Of a DNA stretch of 64,000 bases, positions 39,001 to 46,547 are shown piece by piece. Source of the stretch: Sphaerisporangium aureirubrum (GTDB lineage: Bacteria > Actinomycetota > Actinomycetes > Streptosporangiales > Streptosporangiaceae). Location of the stretch: positions 124,001 to 188,000 of the forward strand of contig NZ_JBHSRF010000006.1 of the NCBI RefSeq assembly GCF_042658925.1. The letters run 5' to 3'. Both the position numbers and the translations under genes were made by a program. Position 1 is the stretch's first letter; every line of letters begins with the position of its first letter. Under the pieces are notes generated by a model that was not told the DNA's origin, made no database searches, and saw nothing but the letters and a program-made list of their open reading frames with translations.

Positions 39001-39430
39001 GCCACATCCCCTGTGCCTCGCCGGGTGCGCGCCACCGCGTCCGCCACAGGCCCGCCGCCAAGCTGGACTTGCCCGCCCCGCCCATGCCCGTCAGCGCCAC
39101 CGGCCGCCCCCCGGGACGCAGCGCGCGGACGGTCCGCTCCGCCAGATCCGGGCGTGCCACCAGCCGGGACGGCACCCGGGGAGCCGCACCCCACACCCCG
39201 TGGTCGCCGCGCAGGTCCGGCGCGGGTGTCCGTGCCGACCACATCGCCCAGCCGGCGAGGACGGTCCCCACGGCGATCACCGGCCCGCGCACCCACCAGG
39301 CGAGCGACTCGATCCGCGTGTCCGCGATCGTCACCTCAGGGCCGAGCACGCCGGCCAGCACCAACCCCACGCCGATGACCAGCAGCGTCGCGTCCACCGC
39401 CGACCGCCCGCCGTCCTGCCGCCGTCCCAC
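36080..39430 (-). CDS. membrane-anchored STAND NTPase with WD40 repeats
   Basis: A 1116-residue protein. Two transmembrane helices (about residues 14-30 and 46-64) precede an NB-ARC-like NTPase with Walker A GMGGAGKS (115-122), Walker B RVLIVVDNVW and helical STAND modules. The rest, from about residue 590, is WD40 repeats: twelve clear units with the core VAISADG and ending VRVWDL, plus one degenerate unit at the C-terminus. This architecture (NTPase plus beta-propellers) resembles Apaf-1-type switches and bacterial signalling or defence ATPases. A short repeat of RRAPKEAW type lies after the Walker A segment (about 145-165). The trigger and output are unknown. The gene is alone between the acyl-CoA dehydrogenase and VOC genes. 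Confidence 0.88.
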   Translation of the reverse strand: MGRRQDGGRSAVDATLLVIGVGLVLAGVLGPEVTIADTRIESLAWWVRGPVIAVGTVLAGWAMWSARTPAPDLRGDHGVWGAAPRVPSRLVARPDLAERTVRALRPGGRPVALTGMGGAGKSSLAAGLWRTRWRAPGEAQGMWRRAPKEAWRVWRRAPREAWRLRRRFRHGMTWLDATPGQDPVELLAEIGRRLGVGEAAHFTTVRAGRDVLAAALRRRRVLIVVDNVWEPAPVQALLELAPRCGLLFTTREKDVATTVHAIPVDVDALSDDQALELLGRWTGRRAAALPAAARRVCARLGNLALGVAMAGAMVAKGRSFDDVLALIERGLDRVGADLDPRYQYGTLLAAIEASLSGLATADSDRYERLAVFAGRGPFSRAAAEKLWGPRTPPAEAGDLLADLVGRSLLTAAGPGWYVAHDLQYEAMVTRLGGDALTAAHEYLVERYRQEYPGGWARSAADPYLGPRLVGHLLEAGCRDEVRKVLADVGWVQARLAHGGPAALLADYVHADDTLSRQIARALRLSADAVGADPSLVPGQMAGRLRGHPDEQVAAWARALDRSGRGLWPVGPDAALTPTTEPLLQTLTGHTGYVEALAITPDGGTVVSADYGAVRVWDLAGRSAPRVLLKGHDIQRSVAISADGGTVVAGGDDGVVRVWDLAGGGPPRVLSRRTGPVYSVAISADGATVVSGGDDGVVRVWDLHGDAGPRALPGQTGAVGAVAISADGTVVAGGDQVVRVWDLARGTGHRVLPGRTGTVSSMAMTADATIVVAGGRDGLIQVWDLAGDTGPRVLSTSDEFALSVAIGADGGTLVSHDGNSVVVWDLPGGAAPRVLSGHPGAVHAVAITPDGGTLVSGGGDDAVRVWDLTDGIAPGNLSRHTGVTFSAAISGDGGTAVTADRDAVRVWKPIGGASRVLAEHGGLVHSVAISADGATVVVADGMVRVWDLHDGDPPRVLSRRGGLARSVAISADGTTVASSGYDGVVRVWNLAAGDRLRVLSRRLGPVHSVAISADGTKVAASGDKLVRVWDLTGATAPHTLSGHTTAVNALTITADGTTMVSGDAVGRICLWSLPQARIIASWAGEDPIVHCHVIPGQPLKIGVSRRHGPPYLLELRE

Positions 39431-39568
39431 CCCGTCACCTCCGGCCAGAGGGGAACATCACGGACTCGCAAGACCAATCGTCACCGATCTCTCAGGCGTT
39501 GGCACCGCATGTGACAGCACCGCAACCCCGGACGTGCGCGCGGCCGTCACCGAGCGCGGATCGGGGGG

Positions 39569-39931
39569 CTACGCTCCGGCCCAGACGCCGAGCTCGTTGC
39601 CGCTCGGGTCGGTGAAATGGAAGCGGCGGCCGCCGGGGAATTCGTACGGGCCGTTCACCACCTGCCCGCCGGCGGTCTTCACCGCTTCCACGGACGCGTC
39701 GAGGTCGTCCGAGTAGAGGAGCACCAGAGGACCTCCGGGACGGACTGCGTCGTCCAGGCGGAGGCCGCCCACCTCGGATTCGCTTTCGGGGTTCAGGATG
39801 CCGGCGTAGCCGGGGCCGTAGTCGTTGAACCGCCAGCCGAAGGCGCCGGAGTAGAAGCGTTTGGCCTGCGCCAGGTCGGTGACGACGAGTTCGATGTAGT
39901 CGATGGCGTGGTGTCGATGCATAAGGCGCAT
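39569..39931 (-). CDS. VOC-family (glyoxalase-like) protein
   Basis: A 120-residue protein of the vicinal-oxygen-chelate fold. It has the paired beta-alpha-beta units with DYIELVVTDLAQAKRFYSG, GWRFNDYGPGY and the C-terminal FHFTDPSGNELGVW. VOC proteins include glyoxalases, dioxygenases and antibiotic-binding resistance proteins; the function here is not determined. The start may be the ATG at 39931 or the second Met, three codons later. It sits next to a decayed DJ-1/PfpI gene. Confidence 0.85.
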   Translation of the reverse strand: MRLMHRHHAIDYIELVVTDLAQAKRFYSGAFGWRFNDYGPGYAGILNPESESEVGGLRLDDAVRPGGPLVLLYSDDLDASVEAVKTAGGQVVNGPYEFPGGRRFHFTDPSGNELGVWAGA

Positions 39932-39954
39932 TGTGCCCAGCCGGTACGACAGAA

Positions 39955-40423
39955 TTCCGGCGGATCAAGCCTGCCGGGTCCTCGCGACGCCGCGGCGTTC
40001 TGGGGTTGTGGTCGACCATCGTGAAGGGCTTCCAGGCCTCACCGCTGGTGAGGTCGACGCCGAGGTCGATGAGTTCGTCCTCCAGCAGCGAGCGTGCCTT
40101 CGGGCCGAGCCCGACCGCGTCGTAGTCCTCCAGGCGGGCGTTCGCGAGGCGGATCGGACGGCGCATCTCCTCGGCGGCGCGGATGGTGTTCTCCAGGTCC
40201 AGGGCGATCTGCGCGCTGCCGGCCGTGTTGGGGCGCAGGCTCATCATGTCCACGGTCGGGATCACTCCGAGGGGAGTGGCGACCACGATCTGGTGGCCGG
40301 CCTCGGTGAACGCCTTTGTACGGAGCCGTGAACTCCTCGGCCCAGTAACCCGTCGCGTGCCTGGTGCCGTCCTTGAGCGTCCAGTACGCCGCCCCGGTCA
40401 TCACGAAAAAGTAGCTTCGCCAT
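39955..40423 (-). pseudogene. decayed DJ-1/PfpI-family gene
   Basis: Pieces of a DJ-1/PfpI (type 1 glutamine amidotransferase-like) protein are readable in several frames. The start MAKLLF is followed after one extra T in a T-run (near 40406-40410) by VMTGAAYWTLKDGTRHATG. An extra A in AAA (near 40315-40317) then shifts the frame into VVATPLGVIPTVDMMSLRP. An internal deletion near 40105-40115 joins LEDYDAV to GLGPKARSLL and removes the nucleophile-elbow region. GEAWKPFTMVDHN then breaks into a further shifted end. Three frame disruptions plus the missing active site make it non-functional. Confidence 0.8.
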
Positions 40424-40732
40424 CGGATAACCGCGCCCCGGTCCACCTTGATGCGGTGGGCACAGGTCTTTCACCAGGCCTTTCGCGACCCGCGGGCGGT
40501 CAGGCGCGGTGGTGCTGGACGGGGGTGCCGACCGGGGCCCGAGCTCCTTCGCGGCCCGGCGGGCCGACGTGGAGAACGCTCACGACGATCGCGTCCGCCG
40601 GCCGGTCACTTCCGCTGGTGACCGGCGCACGCCGTCGTAGGGCCGTGAGGCACCCCCGTACTTGTTTCGGGACGCGATGGTGGTGTAGTAATTGCTTGAC
40701 GAAGCAAGTAAATCACGTATCGGGGGTGCCTC
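40424..40732. other. non-coding interval with nested inverted repeats
   Basis: The first ~220 bases are GC-rich with no recognised gene. The last ~90 bases become AT-richer and hold a 13-bp inverted repeat (40646-40658 with 40721-40733), a 6-bp inner pair (TACTTG 40659-40664 with CAAGTA 40705-40710) and a palindrome at 40692-40707, all ahead of the SDR gene. Confidence 0.7.
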
Positions 40733-40733
40733 A
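40646..40733 (+). repeat. long inverted repeat enclosing the SDR promoter region
   Basis: TGAGGCACCCCCG (40646-40658) is exactly repeated in inverted form as CGGGGGTGCCTCA (40721-40733). The right arm includes the ribosome-binding region and the first base of the SDR start codon, so transcripts covering both arms could hide the start site. Confidence 0.8.
40692..40707 (+). promoter_or_regulatory. candidate operator (TTGCTT-N4-AAGCAA)
   Basis: A perfect 6-bp palindromic pair with a 4-base spacer lies 25 bases upstream of the SDR start. It is the size and type of site bound by MarR- or TetR-family repressors. No such regulator gene is adjacent. Confidence 0.5.
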
Positions 40734-41497
40734 TGGGAACGCTTGACGAGAAGGTGGTGCTGATCACCGGCACCGCGGGGGGTATGGGGCGGGTCGCGGC
40801 GCTGGTGTTCGCGCGCGAGGGGGCGAAGGTCGTCGGGTGTGACATCCAGACCGAGGCCAACGACGAGACCGTGGAACTGGTGCGGCGTGCCGGCGGGGAG
40901 ATGACGGGGGTCGGGCCGATCGATCTCACTGATCCGGAGCAGGCGCGGCGGGTCGTGGAGGAGGCGGTGGCCGCCTACGGGGGGCTCGACGTGGTTTACA
41001 ACAACGCGGCCAATCTGCGGTTCGGGGCCATGCCGGACTTCTCGGTCGAGGACTGGCGGGTGACCATCGCGGGGGAGCTCGACATTCCCTTCTTCGTGTC
41101 GAAGTTCGCGTGGCCGCATCTGGTGCGGCGGGGTGGGGGCGTCATCATCAACGTCGCGTCCATGGCGGGCATGATCGCTGGGGAGGTTCCCCCGATGATC
41201 GGGCACAGCGCGGCGAACGCCGGTGTGATCGGCATGACGCGGCAGCTCGCGCTGGAGGGTGCGCGGCACGGGATCCGTGCGGTGGCGATCAGTCCCGGGC
41301 CCGTCCTGACGCCGGCCAGTGACCGTGATCTGGGTGACGACCAGGCGGCCCGGGACATGATCACCACAAAGACGCTCCTCAAGCGCTTCGCCCGTTCCGA
41401 GGAGATCGTCGAGATGGCGGCCTTTCTCGCGTCCGATCGGGCGGCGTACATCACGGGCGCCAACTACGCGATCGACGGCGGCGCGACCGCCTGGTGA
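40733..41497 (+). CDS. SDR-family oxidoreductase
   Basis: A 254-residue classical short-chain dehydrogenase. The cofactor motif is TGTAGGMGR (TGxxxGxG type). NNAANLR corresponds to the NNAG motif, and the catalytic Ser is in INVASMAGM. The position of the usual Tyr-x-x-x-Lys is read as HSAANAGVIG, so the canonical YxxxK appears to be missing. That is unusual and may mean a changed activity. The C-terminal ITGANYAIDGGATAW is typical. The gene is monocistronic and preceded by a nested inverted repeat and a palindrome. Confidence 0.88.
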   Translation: MGTLDEKVVLITGTAGGMGRVAALVFAREGAKVVGCDIQTEANDETVELVRRAGGEMTGVGPIDLTDPEQARRVVEEAVAAYGGLDVVYNNAANLRFGAMPDFSVEDWRVTIAGELDIPFFVSKFAWPHLVRRGGGVIINVASMAGMIAGEVPPMIGHSAANAGVIGMTRQLALEGARHGIRAVAISPGPVLTPASDRDLGDDQAARDMITTKTLLKRFARSEEIVEMAAFLASDRAAYITGANYAIDGGATAW

Positions 41498-41713
41498 CAC
41501 TCCGCGGAGGTGCTGGTGGACGCCACCTTCGCGCGCGGGCGCCGGTACGAACGCCAACCGGCCTCAGATGAGCGACGCGCAGGCGGCGAACCACACGCCG
41601 CAGAGGTATCTCGCCGGTTCCGACGGCTGGAACCCGATCGGCTGAGACCGCCGCACCCGGTCCGGCGGGGTGTTCCTGCCGGGCCCGGGTGGGGCGGTCT
41701 CCGCGGCCGGGGC

Positions 41714-42757
41714 TCAGAGGGCGGCGATCTCGTTCTCGAAGTTCTGGACGTCCTGGAGGGCCAGGTCGAAGCGCTGCTGGGGGGCCAGGGGGCCCGCGGT
41801 GACGCTGCCGCCGGCGTAGGTGGGGAGGCCGCAGAGGTCGAAGCCGGCGAAGGACACGTTGGCGACGTTGTTGTTGAGTTCGTCCAGGACGTCGTGCACG
41901 GCCTGCCATGCCGCGACGGGAGCGTAGGCGCCGTCGCCGTAGTCGGTGAAGCTGGTCTGCTGGAAGTCGCGGTCCACGGTCACGTAGACGTCGTAACCGT
42001 TCCAGGCGGCGCCGGCGTTCAGCGCGACGATGTTCGCGTTGAGCAGGTTGATGAGGCTCTGCATCTGGAGCCTGACGGTGGCCCCGGCCAGGTTCTGGGA
42101 CTGGACGTTCGGGGCCCTCAGGCGGCACGTCGTGTTGCTCCAGGCCGGAACGGGGGCCAGGCCTCCGCCGGCCCTGTTGCCGATCATCACGTAGGCGTCG
42201 GCGATGGGCAGCCACGCGCCGACGGGGCGGATCGTGAAGGAGCCCCAGTTGTCGCAGCGCAGCGAGGCCGCGTTCATCGCCGCGGGGGAGTAATCGGTGT
42301 GCGCGTCGAAGTTGATCACGATCTTCGCCCGGCCGGCCGCGACGTTGGCGAAGGCGAGCTCGGCCAGGAGCAGTGAGACGTGATGGGCGGCGTCCGAGTC
42401 GATGATCGCGTAGCACGGGTTGGCCAGCGCGGGCCACACGCTGTTCATCGCCCCGCGCAGGTGGTCCAGCTGGACCTGGCCGTTGTGGAAGGCGCCGCCG
42501 GCCTGGCTGCCGACGGCGTGGGCGAACAGCGGATTGGGCAGGTTCAGGTTCACCCGCGTGAGCGGAAGGATGTAGTCCAGGTCGTCGCTGGCGTTGCTGG
42601 CCGGCAGCAGGCGGGGCAGCCCTCCCGGCCCGAGGCCCAGTTGGTTCTCCACCTGATCGGCCACGGGAGTGACCCTGGCCGGCCCCCAGATGGCGCCCGG
42701 CCCGCCGTAGAGCGCGCCCCAGCGGGTCATGTTCACGAACAGTGGGGAGTCCAGCAC
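41714..42757 (-). CDS. arginase/ureohydrolase-fold-like protein, function unknown
   Basis: A 347-residue protein not clearly assignable to a characterised family. Several segments resemble the metal-binding signatures of arginases and related ureohydrolases: CYAIIDSDAAHHVSLLL (in the place of the GGDHS region), INFDAHTDYS (DAHxD) and VYVTVDRDFQ (SxDxD region). UPF0489-type proteins have such diverged sites. There is no signal peptide. Many Asn and Ala residues occur in the N-terminal third. The upstream 100 bases are AT-rich for this genome. A role as a metal-dependent hydrolase is inference. Confidence 0.7.
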   Translation of the reverse strand: MLDSPLFVNMTRWGALYGGPGAIWGPARVTPVADQVENQLGLGPGGLPRLLPASNASDDLDYILPLTRVNLNLPNPLFAHAVGSQAGGAFHNGQVQLDHLRGAMNSVWPALANPCYAIIDSDAAHHVSLLLAELAFANVAAGRAKIVINFDAHTDYSPAAMNAASLRCDNWGSFTIRPVGAWLPIADAYVMIGNRAGGGLAPVPAWSNTTCRLRAPNVQSQNLAGATVRLQMQSLINLLNANIVALNAGAAWNGYDVYVTVDRDFQQTSFTDYGDGAYAPVAAWQAVHDVLDELNNNVANVSFAGFDLCGLPTYAGGSVTAGPLAPQQRFDLALQDVQNFENEIAAL

Positions 42758-42953
42758 TTTCGTCGCCTTTCCTGTCGCCCCCGACCCGATCAGCCAGAGG
42801 CATCAGATCACGCGTGTCAGGCCACCGCATAGATTTGCCGCTGACCGGTTTTGACGGGTGAATGGCTTGACGAGGGAGAAATGACGACTAATTGGATCGT
42901 TCCAGATTATAAGCCGTATTAAGCATGAATTGTCGGTATATGTCGGGTGCTGG

Positions 42954-43898
42954 TCAGTTCTTGCGGCCGACGCCGCCGAGCCACGACTGGTAGGTCAGGC
43001 TCGTGTACGCGTAGTCGCCGTAGTACCGGGTGCCGCGGAACTGGTACTCGCCGGGGTCGGGGCGCCAGTCCGGGACGCACACCAGGCCGGGGTCCACGAG
43101 GTCGGTGCCGGAGAAATAGCCGGATATCTCCTCGCGGCCGCGCCACCGGCCGGTGCCCAGCCTCTCGTTGAAAAGCCTCTCCGCCTCCTCGGCCTGGAGG
43201 GCCACGTCGGGACGGGAGCTCCCGGGGTTGTGGAAGTGGGAGATGACGACGTGGCTGCCCGGCGGCAGCGCGGCGATCAGGTGCCGGGCGATCTCCCCGG
43301 GGGCCTCGTGGTCGTGCAGGTGATGCAGGATGGCGCAGAGCAGCAGGCCGACGGGCTCGGAGAAGTCGATGCGCTCGCGCACGTGCCGGTGCTGGACGAT
43401 GCCGTCGGGCTCGCGGATGTCGGCCTGCACGATGGTCGCGGTGGCGCTCGCGGCCAGGAGCTGCCGGGTGTGCAGGATGACGATCGGGTCGATGTCCACG
43501 TACACCGTCCGCGCGCCGGGGGCGGCGGTCTCCGCGATCTCGTGGGTGTTGCCCTGCGTGGGCAGACCGGACCCGATGTCGAGGAACTGGCGGACCCCCT
43601 CCGCGGCCAGGAAACGCACCGTGCGCCGCAGGAAGGCGCGGTGCTCCTGCGCCAGGACGGGCGCGTCCGGGGCGATCTGGAGCGTGAGCTCGGCCATATG
43701 GCGGTCGGCGGGGAAATTGAACGTGCCGCCCAGCATGTAGTCGTACACCCGCGCGATGTTCGGCACGGAGGTGTCGACGCCCGGCGGGATTTCCTTCGCC
43801 GGTTTCTCGCGCTCGCGCATATCCAGCACCCAGTCCTTGATCGTGCCCACTTCGGTGTCGATCAGGGCGGAAGCATAGCGCCGGGGTAGGGGGCCCAC
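42954..43898 (-). CDS. DUF574-type SAM-dependent methyltransferase
   Basis: A 314-residue protein of the family often called DUF574 or Methyltransf_19, abundant in Streptomyces and Streptosporangiales. The signature PNIARVYDYMLGGTFNF followed by ADRHMAELT is near the N-terminus; the SAM-binding stretch FLDIGSGLPTQGN and the acidic VYVDIDPIV follow. Substrates of this expanded family are largely unknown. The ATG at 43898 is used; a later ATG (MREREKPAKE) would still retain all motifs. Confidence 0.9.
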   Translation of the reverse strand: MGPLPRRYASALIDTEVGTIKDWVLDMREREKPAKEIPPGVDTSVPNIARVYDYMLGGTFNFPADRHMAELTLQIAPDAPVLAQEHRAFLRRTVRFLAAEGVRQFLDIGSGLPTQGNTHEIAETAAPGARTVYVDIDPIVILHTRQLLAASATATIVQADIREPDGIVQHRHVRERIDFSEPVGLLLCAILHHLHDHEAPGEIARHLIAALPPGSHVVISHFHNPGSSRPDVALQAEEAERLFNERLGTGRWRGREEISGYFSGTDLVDPGLVCVPDWRPDPGEYQFRGTRYYGDYAYTSLTYQSWLGGVGRKN

Positions 43899-44154
43899 TT
43901 CCGGAAATTGCGCTGCGGAAGATAACTAAGGGGTGACGACACATCCGGCCCCGGCCCGGGGTGGACGGGCAGCGCCGGATGCGCCACGCGCCCTGGGTGA
44001 GCGCGGGTCGACCCGCCCTCGAACCTCGTTCCGCCGGCCTCGTGGAACGGCCGCCGGATGTGAGCCCACGGGCCACGTACCGGCGTCCGGGTGGCGCGGC
44101 GGTAGCCTTGGGTCCGGCCGGGGGCGCCCGGGTGGTCGTTGAGCTGGGGGTACG

Positions 44155-44985
44155 GTGAAGCTGCTGCACTCGGGGAAGGTCCGCGACGTCTACGAGGACC
44201 GTGGGGACATCGTCCTGGTCGCCTCGGACCGCATCTCGGTCTACGACGTGGTGCTGCCCACCCCCATCCCGGACAAGGGAAGCGTCCTCACCCGCCTGTC
44301 GCTGTGGTGGTTCGAGCGGCTCGCGGACATCGTGCCCAACCACGTGATCTCCGCCACCGACGTCCCCGCCGAGTTCGCCGGCCGCGCGGTGCGGTGCCGC
44401 AGGCTCGACATGGTGCCCGTGGAGTGCATCGCCCGCGGCTACCTCACCGGGGGCGGCCTGCGGGAGTACCAGGCGAGCGGCTCGGTGTCCGGCGTGAGCC
44501 TGCCGCCGGGGCTGGTGGACGGCTCCCGGCTGCCCGAGCCGATCTTCACGCCGACCACGAAGGCGCCGCTCGGGGCGCACGACCAGTCCATCACCTTCGC
44601 CGACGTGACGGCGGACCAGGGCGGCGAGATCGCCGATGAGCTGCGCCGCGTCACCTTGGAGGTCTACCGGCGCGGCGCCGAGCTGGCGGCGCCCCGCGGC
44701 GTCATCATCGCCGACACCAAGCTCGAGTTCGGCCGCGACCCCGGCGGCGCCCTCGTGCTGGCCGACGAGGTGCTGACCTCCGACTCCTCCCGCTTCTGGC
44801 CCGCCGACCAGTGGGAGCCCGGCCGCCCGCAGCACGCCTTCGACAAGCAGTTCGTCCGCGACTGGGCCACCGGCAGCGGCTGGGACAAGAAGGAGCCCGC
44901 CCCCGAGATCCCCGAGGAGATCGTGGCGGCCACCCGTGCCCGCTACATCGAGGCGTACGAGCGCATCACCGGCGAGAGCTGGTAG
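44155..44985 (+). CDS. purC: phosphoribosylaminoimidazole-succinocarboxamide synthase
   Basis: A 276-residue SAICAR synthase that condenses CAIR with aspartate in purine synthesis, the step after PurK/PurE. Motifs include HSGKVRDVYED at the N-terminus, VPVECIARGYLTGGG, and EPIFTPTTKAPLGAHD. The C-terminus WDKKEPAPEIPEEIV is typical of the longer actinobacterial or eukaryote-like form. The GTG start has a GGGGG stretch upstream. It ends 3 bases before a convergent LCP gene and is separate from purK/purE by about 11 kb. Confidence 0.96.
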   Translation: MKLLHSGKVRDVYEDRGDIVLVASDRISVYDVVLPTPIPDKGSVLTRLSLWWFERLADIVPNHVISATDVPAEFAGRAVRCRRLDMVPVECIARGYLTGGGLREYQASGSVSGVSLPPGLVDGSRLPEPIFTPTTKAPLGAHDQSITFADVTADQGGEIADELRRVTLEVYRRGAELAAPRGVIIADTKLEFGRDPGGALVLADEVLTSDSSRFWPADQWEPGRPQHAFDKQFVRDWATGSGWDKKEPAPEIPEEIVAATRARYIEAYERITGESW

Positions 44986-44988
44986 CCG

Positions 44989-46449
44989 CTACTTCTTGCA
45001 GATGTTCTGCGTCGCCGTCTTGGCCACCGGCGGGCCGGACGGCGACGGGGACGCGCCGGGTGAGGCCTCCTTCACGGTGACCTTCTTGGCGCCGTCGTAG
45101 GACCGGCCGACGATGACCTCGACCCCGGTGACCTCGGCCTGGCGCAGCTCGCTGCCCGGGATCGCGGCGGCCACCGTGCGGGCCGAGTCCTCCCGCCCGG
45201 CGGGGTAGCGCACCACGGTCTTCTCGTACGTGCGGCGGCTGGTGTCTCCCGGCGGCTCGGGCACCTGGAACCCGGCCTCGATCAGGTCGGCCTTGGCGCG
45301 GGCGCCGAGGCCGGTGACGGCGGTGCCGTTCACCACCCGGACCGCGATGCGCGACGGCGGCACGCTGAGCGAGGGGGACGGCGCGGGCTTGGGCGTGGTG
45401 GAGGCCTTGGCCGTGGCCGCCGGCTTCACCAGGGGCTCGTCGGCGTCGATGCGCCGGAACAGGTCCCGGGCCGCGGTCTTGTCCCACAGCACCGCGGACT
45501 CACCCGTGGGCGTGCGGTAGTCGACGTCCGCCAGCGGCACCGTCGCGAAGGTCACGTCGTCGGTGGACACGTCCTTGAGCTGGTCGGCGAGGCCGAGCAG
45601 GTCTTTGGCCAGGGCCTTGTCCACCGTCAGGGTCTTCAGCGCCGACCCGACCAGGCCGGTGAGCTTGGCGGGGTTGGCGAGCGTGCCGCCGCTGAGGGCC
45701 CGCTGCAGCAGCGCCGAGATCACCTGCTGCTGGCGGTCGATGCGGTCGAGGTCGGAGCGGGCGGTGGCCCGGGTGCGGGCGTAGAACAGGGCCTTGATGC
45801 CGTCCAGCTCGTAGGTGCCGGGCTGGAGGCTGAACTTGGTCTTGTCGTCGTTGATCGCGACCGGGGTGCAGATCTCGACGCCGCCGATGGCGTCCACGAC
45901 GTTGATGAACCCGAGGACGTTGACCTCGACGTAGTGGTGGATGGTCATCCCGGTGGCGTTGCGCACCGTGCGCACGGCCAGCGGCGCGCCGCCCAGGGAG
46001 TACGCCGAGTTGATCTTGTGGAGGCCCTTGCCCGGGATGTCGACCCAACTGTCGCGCGGCAGGCTCACCACGGTGACCTTGGAGTGGTCCTCCGACAGGT
46101 GGATCACCATGATGGTGTCGCTGCGCTGGCCCACCTCGCGGCCGAGGTGGAGGAGGTTCTGCTGGCGCCGGGTGAGGTTGTCCCGCTTGTCCACCCCGAC
46201 GAGCAGGATGTTCATCGCGCCGCGCGCGTCGGACCCCGCGGTGCCGGCGTCCACCGACTTGATCTGCCCGGCGGCGTACGACGACAGGAACCACGACACG
46301 CCCGAGCCCGCCAGCACCAGGCTGGACAGGGCGGCGCCGACCAGCACGGCGCGAGCCCCCGACCGCGCCCGCCGGGAGCGGCGGGCCGACAACCTGACGC
46401 CCCCGTAGGCGTCCCCGCCCACCCGGACGGCGGAGTCGTCGTCACTCAT
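44989..46449 (-). CDS. LCP-family wall-glycopolymer ligase (LytR-CpsA-Psr)
   Basis: A 486-residue membrane protein: a cytoplasmic basic N-terminus, one transmembrane helix (about residues 35-57), an LCP catalytic domain and a C-terminal LytR_C domain (about 365-450). The LCP motifs ILLVGVDKRDN, RSDTIMVIHLSEDHSK, VVSLPRDSWVDIPG and ARTRATARSDLDRIDRQQQ contain the conserved Asp and Arg residues that bind the polyprenyl pyrophosphate substrate. LCP proteins transfer lipid-linked polymers (arabinogalactan, teichoic acid or capsule) to peptidoglycan. Here it faces the glycopolymer genes that follow and is a good candidate for the final attachment step. Confidence 0.94.
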   Translation of the reverse strand: MSDDDSAVRVGGDAYGGVRLSARRSRRARSGARAVLVGAALSSLVLAGSGVSWFLSSYAAGQIKSVDAGTAGSDARGAMNILLVGVDKRDNLTRRQQNLLHLGREVGQRSDTIMVIHLSEDHSKVTVVSLPRDSWVDIPGKGLHKINSAYSLGGAPLAVRTVRNATGMTIHHYVEVNVLGFINVVDAIGGVEICTPVAINDDKTKFSLQPGTYELDGIKALFYARTRATARSDLDRIDRQQQVISALLQRALSGGTLANPAKLTGLVGSALKTLTVDKALAKDLLGLADQLKDVSTDDVTFATVPLADVDYRTPTGESAVLWDKTAARDLFRRIDADEPLVKPAATAKASTTPKPAPSPSLSVPPSRIAVRVVNGTAVTGLGARAKADLIEAGFQVPEPPGDTSRRTYEKTVVRYPAGREDSARTVAAAIPGSELRQAEVTGVEVIVGRSYDGAKKVTVKEASPGASPSPSGPPVAKTATQNICKK

Positions 46450-46547
46450 CGAGCCCCCTCAAAGGCCGCCAACGCTCTCCGATGCGGACGTCCCTACCGC
46501 CGTGGGTTGCCGTCCCCACCCGCTCGTACAGTAGCGTGAGCGCCGCC

